Source of the DNA: Romanomermis culicivorax
Lineage: Eukaryota; Nematoda; Enoplea; Mermithida; Mermithidae
Direction: 5' to 3'
Length of the DNA: 64,000 nt
NCBI GenBank assembly: GCA_963922205.1
Contig: CAWUHX010000084.1
Span: 806,001-870,000, forward strand
Part shown: positions 31,800 through 44,200 of the stretch, piece by piece
Layout: each line of letters starts with the position of its first letter
Numbering within the stretch: position 1 is the stretch's first letter
Position numbers and translations under genes: made by a program
Notes under the pieces: generated by a model
Databases searched by the model: none
What the model was told of the DNA's origin: nothing
What the model saw: only the letters and a program-made list of their open reading frames with translations

Positions 31800-32150
31800 T
31801 CAGGTTTTGGCCTTGACCTGGGACACAGAAGGTGTTCCTGGATACTATGAAAACACATATACTACGAAAAAAAGTCGTCATAAAAATGGAAATGATGCTG
31901 TAGTTTAACGATTTTTCTGAACAAAGCATACTTGAGGTCCAAAAAAGTAACACTAAAACTTTAAAAAGTGATTGTAGGCAAATAATTTCACATATCTCAC
32001 TGATATAAAATGAAGAATATGCAGCTTGGATCTTAGAAGACCTATCTAAGATCTTTTTTCATCATCAAGAATGAAAATAAATTTTGTATTCCACTCCCTG
32101 TCCTGGCTGACCCCCAGCAGAATTTCTATGCTGTGCATGGATGGTCATGA
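31800..32150 (+). repeat. Interspersed repeat family R1, copy 1
   Basis: The stretch GTATTCCAC-CCCTGTCCTGGCTGACCCCCAGC...TTTC-ATGCTGTGCATG at its right end, and ATGCTGTAGTTTAAC to its left, recur at 55795-56150 and 57875-58250 in the same orientation. Ends carry GACCCCCAGCAG-like words, suggesting a short non-autonomous element. Confidence 0.5.
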
Positions 32151-32911
32151 CCTGTATATCCTTCGAGGTCAGGTCATGACGATTATGATCTGTAAACCCT
32201 TCAGGAGTCTGGTCATAATCTTTTATGGAGTTGGGATCCAGTAGTAGGTCACACTGTAAAAGGTAGAAGTCCTGCTTGCAGTTTCCTCCTTCACCTCCCA
32301 TTGGTCAGTTTCAAGGCCTGAGGGATGTTGGGGATGTACTTATAGTAGAAGTCATCCCACATCTGTGCAAAATTGGTGAATTGGGCAAAGCCACAATTTG
32401 ACCAGAAAAGGGATGTTTATTCAATCTTATACCTTGTTGTGTTGTGGGCAAGTCGCGTCCATTAAACATTATATTGTTTATTCTTCCAAATCGTAAAATG
32501 GAACACTGACAGCCCTAACCTATTTACATAATATTATATTATTAATATTATTATTAGTAATAATAATCATTCTCATGCACTTTGCAGAGGAGAGTGCCGA
32601 TTTACCAGGACCCAGTACCAAGGAAAGCCCAAGGCTTTCAAAGATATAGTTATAGTGAGTTCTGTTTATTTCTGTGAGCCTTTAGGAAGCATCTGGGGCG
32701 ACCCTGATTGCTTTTAGATTGCAATGGTTAGATATTCCAGTTACTTATTAGTGACTGAAGGTTGTGTTAAGTTTCTGCTAGAGAACTGTTGCACTCTGTT
32801 TAGCTAATTACTTATAGGAAACTCCTTTGAGTGACCTGCAGTAGTTGGTTGGATACAAGCCAATAGCCTCTTTAGTCATATTTATCTAAGCAGAGATCTA
32901 AACATAACACA
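32151..32911. other. Spacer before right LTR, no gene seen
   Basis: Contains a short inverted arrangement of GGTCATGA/TCATGACC words near 32.15-32.22 kb and an AT-only run near 32.53 kb. No coding signal. Confidence 0.4.
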
Positions 32912-33456
32912 TGGAAGAATGTGGAAGTGAAGAATGAAAATAGAATTCTAACATATAAATCTATGAAGCATAAAAGAATGTGGAAAACAAATCAAAAATT
33001 AAGCTTTTGAATACACGAAAGTTATACTCTTAACATTCCGGCCCAACCCAGGTCCAGACGGACAAATAAGGTTCAAAAATAACCTTATCTTCAAACTCAA
33101 AATTCATATAAAAAGGCGAGAATGTTCTCACTGTGACTTGTTTCTTTTTTCATTTGAACCATGGAACATCGAAAACTCTCTCTTCAGGACTGAATGGTAA
33201 GTCTCATTGAAACAAATACTACAGACGTTCCATATAACCTGAATCTCTCCCTCAGAACTTTTTTCGAAACCCAACTTACTCCAAACCTGAACCTCAAAGA
33301 ACAATTATCCTGTAAGCAACCTAACATAAAGTCTGATGCAAGTATATGACTACTGTAACCATTAATCATGTAAGATTGTTAAATAATTAAAATCCTAATT
33401 ATTCTTGTGTTCTACTTTCGATTTGTCCCATTCCATGACAGCCATGGGTAGTGACA
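32912..33456 (+). repeat. Right LTR-like direct repeat
   Basis: Matches 1340-1885 in the same orientation, including the TATAAAAAGG box (~33107) and TG...CA ends. Identity is roughly 90% by eye. The minus-strand open frame within it (33184-33369) is not a gene. Confidence 0.6.
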
Positions 33457-33499
33457 AACTGTTCCAAATATGTATGAATAATACAGCATTTTTCCAGTT

Positions 33500-33560
33500 G
33501 CTCAGTTGGCTCAGTTGGTTAGAATGTGGATGTTAGTCACAGTCGGGCCCCAGACCGAAC
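33500..33560 (+). repeat. tRNA-like A-box sequence, possible SINE head
   Basis: TGGCTCAGTTGGTTAGAATG resembles a tRNA D-arm and polymerase III A box. No good B box follows in the expected place, so it is at most a degenerate tRNA-derived sequence. Confidence 0.25.
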
Positions 33561-35090
33561 CTAACATTAACTGGCAGTGGCATGCAAGGAGAATAGGTTG
33601 CCTCAGATATAACATAGAGACAGCTTCTAAATTTCCTTGTTGAACGTCGGGTCTGATCTCAGAAAATATAAAACAGAAAATTACATTCGATAGTCCTCAC
33701 TGATTTGATGTTGCTTAAAATATAGTAATGTGACTTTCTCGAATTATGAGCAAAAAACTTAACATGTAGTCTTTGAAGTTCCACCTTGTATATGATGAGT
33801 TAAGAATGAATCATACCTGAAAATCAGGTATGTGGTGGGGTTTTACATGCTGAGTATTGTTCCCGAAATTGTACTACATAAAAGTCAAAATTCGCTTAGC
33901 TAAAGTACCCTAAACTATACAATTTTCCAACTTTTCAGCATTTTCTATTATGTACACGTGATTAAAATCAACAAAAAGTAGAATCAAAAGTTTCAGGTTA
34001 TGGTAAAATTCGAAAACAATCGATCATTACTCTGAAGCTTGTCGTTACTTGGTTTAGGGTGCAGGTCACTTCTATGTGAATTTACATTTGATGACGTTCA
34101 TTATCAGTTGACTAATTATCAATTAAGTGTAGACAGAACTGTCTTGCTCTGTTGAAACAAAACTTGAAAAATGAAACATCATCTAAAATTTATTCAAAAG
34201 ATACACAAAACAATGCAATCTATCTGCATCATTCACTATCATATTCTGACTCATCTGAGGCCGGTTCTGGTACTTTGTCACGTGGTTTTGCACAGCAAGG
34301 CATATCGGCTTTACTATTTTCAAGTCAATTATTTTGTAAATTGATGTTTAGCCGTTTAGTCAATCATTTTAAAACCAAGAAAAATTTAAATTCGAATTGG
34401 ATTGTAAAGGGTAAAGTTTTAAAATTTTAAATTTTTCCCATAGAATTTTATTTACATTTTATAAAATGGATCAGGATCAGGGCCATAGCCAGGAATTTTC
34501 TGAGAGGGCAGGTCGAGTAAAAAAAATTTTTTCCGTGCAGAGTGCTGGGGAAATTTTCAGGTTTTTACACTCCAAAAAGCTACAAAATTAATCTTCATAA
34601 CAATGAAAATAAATTGGAATGAAACTAAATGGATCGTAATACCTTTCTTATTATGGCACATAATGGCAAGAAAATCTTCAGATTTTTGTGTTCCAAAATG
34701 CTGGAAAGTTAATGTTCACAACAATTATTCATAGATAGAAGCTCTAAATTTACAGTCTTAGAATGACGTTTTTATCATTTTTCAATGCGGATTGTGGAGG
34801 GTCATGTTTCAAAAAATTTGGAAAACTCCAAACAAGGTGGGAGATAGAAATTTTAAGAAGTGATCAAAAACCTCAATTATCAGCAAAATATTGGCTCTTA
34901 ATTAGTAAAAGAAGAGATGAAGTAAATTAATTGATAGAAACTGGTGAAGGTTAGTTAGCAGGTGGATGTAGATAGACTAATGGCCGCGCCTGATAGAGAA
35001 CAATGACTATTATACTCATTGACCGGTGTGAAGCGCCAGAAAACTTGAGATTTTTCTCAGTGATTTTGAGATTTTTCTCAGCGAAACGTA
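33561..35090. other. Non-coding, nothing recognised
   Basis: No repeat or coding signal that I can support. An open frame at 34152-34430 has no domain. Confidence 0.4.
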
Positions 35091-35096
35091 TCTGCA

Positions 35097-35465
35097 CATG
35101 GTGTTATGGGATCATACTGTAAGGTATGCATCACTTATACTTGCACATCAGACTGCCCCATGGGAAGGGGTATGAGGGGGTATTACCCCCATCTAAAGTC
35201 TTAAAAATTGATCACTGGTTGCCTAATTTTGAGACAGAATGAAGTGTTTAATGAACATTTAGATTACACTATCCCCGAAAATTTTCCACTTTACCCCCAT
35301 CTGAAAAATCTGACCTTGAGGACCTCTGTTGCACATCATATCACATGATCATACTGTAAGATATGCATCAAATGTACTTGCACATCGCATGATGTGATCA
35401 TAAGGTATGCATCACTCATACTTGCACATCATGCAATGTGATCATGCTGCAAGATATGTATCATT
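35097..35465. repeat. Imperfect minisatellite, unit ~55-60 bp
   Basis: The words GATCATACTGTAAGGTATGCATCA and TATACTTGCACATCA-type sequence alternate at about 35110, 35350, 35395 and 35440. The first unit is separated from the others by about 170 bp of unrelated sequence. Confidence 0.55.
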
Positions 35466-35509
35466 TCAATATTCAAAATTTTATTCCTGTAAAAAGTATA
35501 CATCAACAG

Positions 35510-35806
35510 GCGCAGAAGGTTCTATAAGGTACATAGAACTTTCTGTCCGAATGATAACTGCGCCAGTAGGTTCTATGTGGGAGATGGAACCTTCTGGCTC
35601 TAAAAAGTTTATAGCATATGGAGATAGGATTTTCTATGTGGTCAGTACTTGTGGTCATATAATAACTATGTGGTCAGTCTATATGGTCATATAATAACAT
35701 ACTGGTGAAGATAGAACCTTCTGGCAATGATAGAGGACATTTTCTATGTACGTAATAGGCTAATAACTCTTTTTTCGAAAAAATTGACATAGAACCTTCA
35801 GGCACT
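35510..35806. repeat. Cluster of GAACCTTCTGG words
   Basis: Five copies of a TAGAACCTTCTGGC-like word occur in both orientations (near 35516, 35574, 35589, 35716 and 35791). Each contains GAAnnTTC, the heat-shock-element half pattern. It may be a tandem or foldback repeat remnant. Confidence 0.4.
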
Positions 35807-36325
35807 AAGACAACGACATAATCCTATAGTAAAACAGTCTTGATATGCAGGAAACAAATTCTCTATAATTTGGTACGAAACAATTTTTCTAATCTCGTAC
35901 TTTACACTTTTCACAGTATTTGAAAATGTCAAAATGTAGGTGGAAAAACACGAAAAAATTATTTACAGCTATTCCTTGGCACCTTCCTGTAGGATGCTGC
36001 AGAATCTTTTTCTTCATTTCTGTAACCACTAATGTCCAACATACTGTGTCAAAATTTCAATTTGAGGCGAAGGCTTGATAAATTTTCATCGATATAGCCT
36101 TGTAAGGGTTGTCTATTTTTGGGTTAAGGGTAAATACAGGTTACTGTAGCTGAACAACCTGCAAATCGGACTGAATGCTCAAAATGTTCTTAAGTTATTC
36201 CGTTTTCTTTAGAAACGCTAATGGAAACGTTAAAGGAGTGACGACGATGGCAATGCTCAGGAAAACGCTAAGGTAATTTTAGAAAGAAAAGTTTAGTCTC
36301 GTAACGAAAATACGTTTCTTTCCAG

Positions 36326-36948
36326 CTTCCAATAGTTGCAAGTCCGGACGATGTGGACGACGTTTTACAGGACGACCCAACGACTTTGTCAAAGAGCAGA
36401 AAAGCAGGTAAGCTAAATTTATTAATAGGGCGAAATAAAATGAAGTGAAGCGAAGTGAAGTGATTTTTACATACAAAACCGACGTTTATATATAAAAGAA
36501 AAGGTATAAAAACTAAGATATTACGTCATATTATCACGTGACTTTAGATTCTAATCTTTGTAGGCGTAGTCGTCATTGCGTATATTGCATGCCTTTAATA
36601 AAAAAATGTTCAGTGACATAAGGCAAAGGATCTTGGTATATTGTCTACAGTATAATTGGATAGCCTAGGTTTGCCTGGCATGCGCGTGACTATGAGGGCA
36701 TCGCTGTTTACTGTAGGTTGCTTAATTGCTATTGATATTGATTGATTTGCAGCACTCCTACAGCCTTGATGGTTGCTGAACAATACGCTTCAAATGAGAG
36801 GTCGAAAATTTTAAAGTTTTTCATTAAATTTCAGAAATCGAGTCATTCTTTGATGACTATTTACAAGAAAATGACAAGAGTTATTCGCATTACCTTTGCA
36901 GTATTCGAAAAGCTGTACAATTTGATTCATCCATTTTTATCTTGCTAA
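36326..36948 (+). CDS. Weak candidate gene, two 3' exons
   Basis: Exon 36326-36407 is bounded by a TTTCTTTCCAG acceptor and a GTAAGC donor and encodes an acidic stretch (PIVASPDDVDDVLQDDPTT). It joins in frame to an exon from 36764 (acceptor CTCCTACAG) that runs to a stop at 36946-36948 and encodes a helical basic segment (VAEQYASNERSKILKFF). No upstream exon with a compatible frame was found and no family is recognised, so this may be chance. Confidence 0.25.
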
Positions 36949-37700
36949 TATCACGTGGTCTGAAGCAGGGTACCTTTAACCATAGAGCACTTTCTCACAG
37001 CTTATAATTTAGGTTGTAGTTAGACAACTGTTATTTACTTCCCAAAATTTAACTCGCAGCTTCGATTTTTTCATTTAAATTACTGAAAAAAATGCATTTT
37101 TGTTGCATTCGGTTCGAGACATCCTTTTGCACAATCATTGTGGATAGATGGATGAAATTTTACCAGTGATCCGACCCACATCATTTCTTTTTATTCGTCT
37201 AATCTGCATAATCTGCGAAGAAAGTTCTAAAGTCGACTTATTTAAAGTCTGTGTAAATTTGTCAGTGCTATCATGAAGTGTAAGATACTGTAGATAATTT
37301 CTGTAAAATTATCCGAATTGTGTAATAAGCATACTGTAATTACTTTTGTGTTTTGTTTTATATTTTGAAAGATTTTCCAGACATGCACTTTCATTAGTGT
37401 TTTGTTTTTCTTGTCTTCTTTTATACACCTCGATTTCTGGAAATAATCTAAAAACTAACCAAAAAATCTACAAGGGGCTGCTGTTAATGAACCCTGCACA
37501 GTTTGGCGCCTTCATCGAGATGGGCCCACTTCGTACAAAGACTAGAGGACTAATGAGAAAAGATGTGCACATTACGCAACATGTGATAAACTTGTGCAAA
37601 GTTTGTGCAAATATGCGAATGTGTTTTATGCCTCCACGGAGTCATATGCTTGGGAAATCTACCTAGAAAAATTCTGAGCTGGGTAAAAGCCCACAAACTG
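36949..37700. other. Non-coding, nothing recognised
   Basis: An open frame at 37346-37666 starts with a hydrophobic stretch but has no domain or splice support, so it is not called. Confidence 0.35.
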
Positions 37701-37719
37701 GAAGGAGTGCTGAGGTGCC

Positions 37720-39760
37720 GCAGCGAAAATAGGGATAAAACAAATTTTATTTGAAAAAATAAGACAAAGTTTAAAAGTTTGGTCTGGATCATGCCAATGA
37801 TTTGGCCAATGTGACAGGGGTCAATGGTGGCTGAGGCCTGGCAGGCTGAGGCGGTGCAGGATGGCGGTGGTGGCTTAGGCATCCATGTTGAGGCTGGCGC
37901 CTAGTGTGGATGGCTGGTCATCGTCAATTTTGATGACTGTGGGTTCATCATCAGCTGGAGCAGAGACGTTGGCAGTGATGGAGGCCCACATGATGGTGTA
38001 TGGGGCAACTGGCAATGAGGTGTTGGCTGATATGGGAGGCTGCTAGTCATCTGATGAGAGAAAACTGCATCAGTATGGTATCGATAGCTCCATTGATCAG
38101 GAATGGAGGGTTTTGGAGTATCTCTAAGTGATTGACAAATTTCCATGTCGGCCAGCTGCGTAACAAGTAGTGAGGTGGTGACGACGGGTGTTGCCTCGAT
38201 GGGAATGATGGCTTGCAGGCCCTGTGGTGGTTGTCTGGTCAGGTGAGGCAGATGGCACTGGCCGGGTGGTGGTGGTGTAAGTGTAGCAGCCTGAGTGGCG
38301 AGGGCATCATCATCAAGATCTGAGGGGTTTGGGTGCAGCTGTTGAGCCGAGATGCCCATGACATTGTTTTGCTGGTGGAAAGATGCGAATTGGTTTCTGG
38401 ATCCCAAAGGGTTGTTGTTGTTACAGGAGTAAGATCCATGGTCATCTCCAGTAGGATAAGAATTCTCATCTGCATGGCTGGAGAGCATCGGGCAGGCAGC
38501 AGCTCAGTGCTTGGCACAGATGCCATAATGGAGACACAGACAGTTGCATGTGGCAGGGATGTGGGCTGTGCTGCTGCAGAAAAAACAGCTGTTGTCGGAT
38601 GAGTCACCATGGAGAATGTAACATTAAGACTCATAGCGTCCCCCATAACCAAGGTGGGAGCATCACTTTTTGTCAGTCCATGCCTTGCAGTGGGGTGGAG
38701 CAGATGAGCGTTGGGGGGGCAGTAAATGCTGGTTAGATGGTGGCTGGGGAGATCCGGGTAATTTTGGTGTTGAGGGTGACCTACTGGTCACAGATGTGAC
38801 TGATGCTGTCCATTAGCCAGTGGAGCTGGCTCGAAATGTTTGTGTGTGTGTTGCCGGAGTGTTAGCAGAATTTGTGATGGTGGCGGGGGTGGTTATGAAA
38901 GTGTCAGGGTTGAGGTGTGACATCCTGGGTATTGCCGAAGAAATAACAGCATTAGGGGATGCGGTCAGACTGATCTCATCACAAAGAGCTGTGATTCTGC
39001 CTAACAGGCCTCCTTGACAGCTTCAGAGAGTGCGAAGAACTCTCAGAATTTGATGCTGTCCCTAAGTTGAGATTTGAGACCTCTAAGGAAGATCAGTGGA
39101 TTCCCTGGTTACAGGTGTAAGAGAAGGGTAGGATACCCTGTACATCCGTTTGAGGTACTCAAGATACTCAAAAGTGGACTCCGAGGGCTTCTGCATTGGA
39201 TCATGGATGAGTTGCTGATGAATGTCTGAGTTGCACTCTGCAAGAAATTTATACTTGAGAAAGGAAATGAACTGGTTGAATTCCTGGAAAGAGGCAAAAG
39301 CTGTGCCAGTGAGACAGGGTTTCAAGAACACAATTTTGAAAGTGTGGTCAGTGTTGCTAACTCCATGGAGAGTTAGAAGCTGGGTCAACTTGTCAAGAAA
39401 ATTAGGTATGGAATCGCCAAAAGTACCTGAGAAGGTGGGTGGTGGCTGAAGACCTGCCAAGTAGGAGAAATACAGAGAGTGGAAATCCCATTTTGTCCAG
39501 TTGCTGTTGAAAGGAGCCATGGCATGATCAAATGCATCCTAGATGACCTGCTCATAGTCAGTATGGTCCTGAGGCATGGTGACTGATTTGTGAGAAAGGT
39601 CAGTGATTTGTGTGAACTGTTCAGTTAGAGGGATATTGGTGGGTATGAGAGAATTATGACCGAATCGGGATTTATTTGCAACGATGTCAGAAAAAGAAAA
39701 GAAGAGACTAACTTTTGATGTGCTTGTTGGAGGAAGTGGAGCAGGATCTTTCAAAGGTGA
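37720..39760 (-). pseudogene. Gag of an LTR retrotransposon, decayed
   Basis: Minus-strand remnant. From about 39520 it encodes a retrotransposon capsid-type segment: PPPTFSGTFGDSIPNFLDKL, then FLKPCLTGTAFASFQEF, FLKYKF and YLEYLKRMYRVSYP. Further on (38587-38546) lies a CCHC zinc knuckle, CFFCSSTAHIPATC. A long Pro/His/Gln-rich tail follows to about 37.9 kb. Several stops and frameshifts break the gene. No protease, reverse transcriptase or LTRs were found nearby, so this is a truncated or non-autonomous copy, on the opposite strand to the LTR element at 1.3-33.5 kb. Confidence 0.6.
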
Positions 39761-40599
39761 GGCGCTGTGGTGGCGCTTTGCATGGCATCAGGTCTTTTTT
39801 CAGCAATTCCAGAAGCGGGGTCTGCTGACAAAAAAGAGCAGTGTTTAGAGAAATGGGCTATTTACTAAAGAGAAGGCAGCTGTAGCTGAAACCTTAGCCA
39901 GCGCATGGAAAAAGCTGGGTTAAATGGGCAGGCATTTATTGCGAGTGGGAAGAAGCAATGATGATACAGGGGAGACATATACAACCTTGAGTCGTAAAAA
40001 GGTTGTGACCTTTTTGTCAAGGCCCACTTCATCAGGAGTAGTTTAAGAAAAAAAGAAACTAACAAAACGAAAAAAGTTAAATAAATAAGAAAACTATGGG
40101 AACAACCTGGGGTGCTGAATGGCATGAATACTCCCGAGTCTTCACTCACCAGGAGTGATTGGCAATTGTCTGGATCAATGGCGGATGTTGTCACAGAGCA
40201 TAACTCAGGGAAGAGTGCAATCACAGAAATTTACAGCTGTGGTGAAGCGGGTATGACACTTCACCAGCCAGAGACACACCAGGGGTATCATATACAGCTA
40301 AATGAGGGGTGATGCCCTGCATTTAGAGGGGCTCAGCTGGGAGCAAAAGAGGAAGTCATGGCCGCCGATATGCTTCAGAAGAAAGAAAAATGAGGAGGAT
40401 AGAAGGTTGTACTCCTGTAGGGGGATTCATGACCCCTTAAAGACCATGGGACTCAATGTGAAATTCCAGTCAGGCCGGCTGATGGGTAGCTACTTGAGTG
40501 AAGCATCAATATACTACAGGAAGCCCTGTACACTCCAGACCCTGTCCGAGTCTATGCCGTAGTTCCTGGGGGATTACTGCAGCAGGGACACTGAAGAAG
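39761..40599. other. Probable 5' part of the gag element, nothing defined
   Basis: Sequence upstream (minus strand) of the gag remnant with no clear domain. It may hold leader or LTR sequence, but no matching repeat was found in the window. Confidence 0.3.
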
Positions 40600-40795
40600 A
40601 TCATGAGCTAAAGCTAAAGGGGAGGGAGATGAAAGATGGAGTGAGAGAAGAAAAATAAAGGAAAAGAAAAAGAAGGGAAGGAAAAAGAAAGGGAAGAATA
40701 GAAAAAGCGAAAATGAAAACGATAGAAAGGATAAAATAGAATGAAGAAGGGGAAGAAAATGAAAAAAAGAAAAAAGTAAGAGACACAGCCAAAGA
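40600..40795 (+). repeat. Polypurine tract, ~190 bp
   Basis: The plus strand is almost wholly A and G (runs such as AAGGAAAAGAAAAAGAAGG). Such tracts can form triplex DNA. Pyrimidine-strand open frames rich in Phe, Ser and Leu are by-products of composition. Confidence 0.6.
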
Positions 40796-40914
40796 AATAT
40801 ACAGAAAAGGGCTTGGACAAGTAAAGGCAGGTTTGCCGTCCAAGAAGTCATCTTGCACAGGGGCAAGAGTGGATAGTTGTGTTGGCCATGAAAAAGAGCA
40901 AGAGTACGGGTGAA

Positions 40915-41265
40915 GTGGAAAGGGAAAATCGCCAACTTGTTGACCCTGAGAAGGAGCGAAAATCGGGCAAATGAAAAGAAAAATCGCCAATTTGTTGACC
41001 ATGAGAAGGTCGAAAATTGCGTGATGCGAAAAGAAAAAGAAAAATCATCAATTTGTTGATTATGAGAAAGTCAAAAATTAAACGATTGGAAAGGAAAATC
41101 GCCAATTTGTTGACAAGAGAAGGTGCCAAAATTGGGCGATTGAAAAAGGAAAATTGTCAATTTGTTGACTCTGAGAAAGTCAAAAATTGGGCATTTGAAA
41201 AGGAAAATCGCCAATTCGTTGACTATGAGAAAGTAAGATATTGCGCGATTGAAAAGGTAAAGAGG
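40915..41265 (+). repeat. Minisatellite of six ~57-bp units
   Basis: Units contain AAAATCGCCAATTTGTTGAC, then a TATGAGAAAGTCAAAAATTGG-like half, repeated about six times with drift. From 41017 to 41304 the plus strand is open and would encode a Lys/Glu-rich coil with repeats such as NCQFVDSEKVKN; coding use is unsupported. Confidence 0.65.
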
Positions 41266-44200
41266 AAAAGGAGAAAGAGAACAGGAAAATACAATTTTTG
41301 TTAGCCTCGCCAGGTCACGCATATTTGAGAGTTGGGGTTATGGTCACATGGCTGAGGTGTAAAGATAGGCCACAGGAGATGCGTGCCAATAGGTACAGTA
41401 GGTAGGGCATAACTACACCAGTTGGCCTGCTGACTCGAGTGACCCCCAATTGTGTGTAGAGAACCTATAACCGAAAAGTGACCGCCCAAGGATGTAGGAG
41501 TCTAGGAGTTTGACATCATGGCTCATGATTCCTGATGAGGAATCGTGGAGGAGCCAACGAGTTGACCCAGAGGAATGATACCAAGTAAAGGAGATCAAAG
41601 GTGATCATTCTGGGGGGTAAAACCCGAGGAAGGAGGGAGGTAGCATGTGCAGACGGAAAAAAGGTGAAAGAGGGGGAGACTCCCAAACTATAGAGCTGTC
41701 AGATCCTTACTTACAGTAGCGCAGCTGAACTTCGGAATGGGCGGTGTGGAGTAAATAAAGACGAGGCTGGGGCAGTGTGTAAAGTAAGCGGCAATAGACA
41801 ATATGCAAATAAGTATAAAAAGACGATGGATGGTGATGGCGCAATGTTCTGTAATTCTTGTTTCAACAAAATTATATGAAAAGTTTCTAAGAGCGGGCCA
41901 GACCCGTGCTATATAGGCCGAAAAGGAAGTGTGCTAACTCCTCTTAAAATCGATATTGAGGAGTGGCACAGGTAGTGTGTGAAGACGCTAGCATTGCAAA
42001 AGTAGGTATCAGGGAGAGCGCCTGTGGAACTATGCCAAAATTTATGCTCTCTCGGAAAAAGCTAAGCCTATTACTCTAATCAAGGAAAGAATTTCTTTGT
42101 CGGTGAGCGAGAAATAGACCTGTAGAAAATTTTCATCAATGGCTTGGTTTAGTATCAAAATCTCTTGAGCAGCACTTAGGTGTCAAACACAATTCTATTC
42201 AGAGCAAAAGTATTGGCTATCTTTTCCAAATGCTTGTAACCCAAAAATGCTGAAAGTGAGTACACATGCAGAATTTCGTGCCGAGATAATACCGTTGTTG
42301 ATTGTATGTTAGGAATTGATTAACCGGCAGCTGTAAACTGTGACTACCTCTCAACTTAACTCGATAACTCTTTTAAAAATAATCTCCGTCCGATGCGAGA
42401 AATGTCCAAAAAAATATTTCGCACGACTAAAAACAATATTCGCTCGCGCAGAAAAAGCTAAGCAAATGGCCAGCGCTGCAGCGCGATGCGCCGGATTTTT
42501 TAGATTCCAACTTTCCGAAGCACACCAATTGTATCACGATTTTAATTCCCGAATTTTTTTCATTAAATGAGAGCCATGTGCAAAAATTCTTCAATTCCGT
42601 CAATTACTCCAATTAGCGTGTTTTCCCCGTAATATTGTATAGTGTGCGCCGGCCCGGTAAGTTAAAAAACAAACTATAGATAAGCATGATAATTTTTGCA
42701 TTGGCATTCCCATTGTGATGAAGAAATCTGGCGTTTTTCTACATTGTACAGTTTTCCACCCAGTAAAAATTGGGTATCAAATTTAACCTATCTTTTTGGT
42801 TGTCGTTGCTTCTATCATTTTAAAGTGCATTCGCTATAAATACACATGATGATGAAGAATGCGTGTTTTGGCATCTCATAAACTATCTTGGTTGGCCTAG
42901 TTATATTTTTTCTAAATGAGCCTAGGAAAGAAAGAGGTTCATGCAAATAATAAACGACATGCGTACGAGGCAGTCTTTTTTCATCAGATTGATTGTACGT
43001 GTAACAGTCAGTAGTACGAGTTCGAAAAAGAAAATATCAGCCTGCAATGCATGGTCACCACCTGCCCGTGGATTTGTTCACATTTTTGAAAATGAATGGA
43101 ATATAGCGCGAATGATTTCTTAATCAACATACGCATATGAAGACTTCCCTCTTGAGAGTTGCAGACCGCAGCACGCGAATATTATGTGCTATCAGCAAGA
43201 CTGTGCAGGATAATAGAAATTGAATACACCTATTCAATTCAAGAAGATGGATTCAAAGTTTTTGATGGCTGCAGTACGCTTTGGCAAATGAACTTGACAG
43301 TCTCCATTCCTCTTACATTGCTGTTCCTTACTTCTAATTCTGCTCGACTTCAATGTTTCTCGCCTCTGTTTTCATCACAAAGCGCTTTATCATTTGCATT
43401 AAAATATGCAAATTAGTTTCGTATTGTTGCTATTCGATGACAACGACGGAAATTACCGTTCACTTACTCGCTGAGTGTTTTCGGTTTTTTCCTTTCTCGT
43501 CCCGTGACCAACCGTTTTCAATTACCAAGGCGGCTTAGGGCTAAATTGAAGTTCTCATTTTGCTATATACTGTACAAAACCTCAACATCTATCCCTCTAT
43601 CTTTTGGCTTTGTTACAGTACTTTTGTATGCACCACATACCATTATGTTTTGTTAGTTAACGTCTTATTCCAAAATGGAATAGGACGCTCCATAATTGGT
43701 TATATGCAATTCTAGCTTCTTCTATATTCTAGCTTTTTCTTTTCTTATCAAAGCTTGTGCACGTCTAGCCCCCTTATATTTCCTGAAAGTTTATCTGTCG
43801 CCTAACACCGCCTGTAAGCCGAGGATTTTTCAAACAAAATTGAAGGCATTAAGCGTCCGTTTGGAAGACGAACGTGAATGATCGAGTATATTTTAGAGAG
43901 CTGAAGAAGCAGAAGAAGCTCGAATCCGGAAAATGGTTCAAGGATTGTTCTCTCGTTTTGTGTGTGTGAGAGCTTTAGACGTATAGATTGCGCTTTCGTT
44001 GAGTATGACGAGATCTTCCTTCTCTAGAACAGCATAATGTACGAGTGATGTTTACTTGGCCCTCACCCGCTTGCAGTGACTGACCGACCATTTCATATAC
44101 AAGTGGCTCCACTTTCCGTATTTAAAAAATCGGGTTGTTGTTATTTGTTCATCGATCCGAAATTTCAATGTGAATATTAATTGCTTTTCAAATAAAACTC

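Larger units (their letters stand above)
1340..33456 (+). mobile_element. Probable LTR retrotransposon split by nested Polintons
   Basis: Two direct repeats of about 545 bp (1340-1885 and 32912-33456) start with TGGAAGA and end with GTGACA. The left one is followed after four bases by TGGCGAGGCCTGG, which could be a tRNA primer-binding site, and then by a gag-like remnant. The interior is about 31 kb, far too long for one retroelement, but most of it is accounted for by the two Polintons described below. No reverse transcriptase was recognised and no clear target duplication flanks the pair, so the two repeats could also be independent copies or solo LTRs. Confidence 0.45.

Noticed and set aside
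38333..39449. Plus-strand frames over the gag remnant
   Set aside because: They are shadows of the minus-strand retrotransposon gag, which carries the capsid-like segment and zinc knuckle.
40601..41129. Phe/Ser/Leu-rich minus-strand frames resembling membrane proteins
   Set aside because: They are translations of a polypyrimidine strand and a minisatellite.
35097..41265. CRISPR-like arrays
   Set aside because: Units are imperfect tandem minisatellites without spacers, in a eukaryotic genome.
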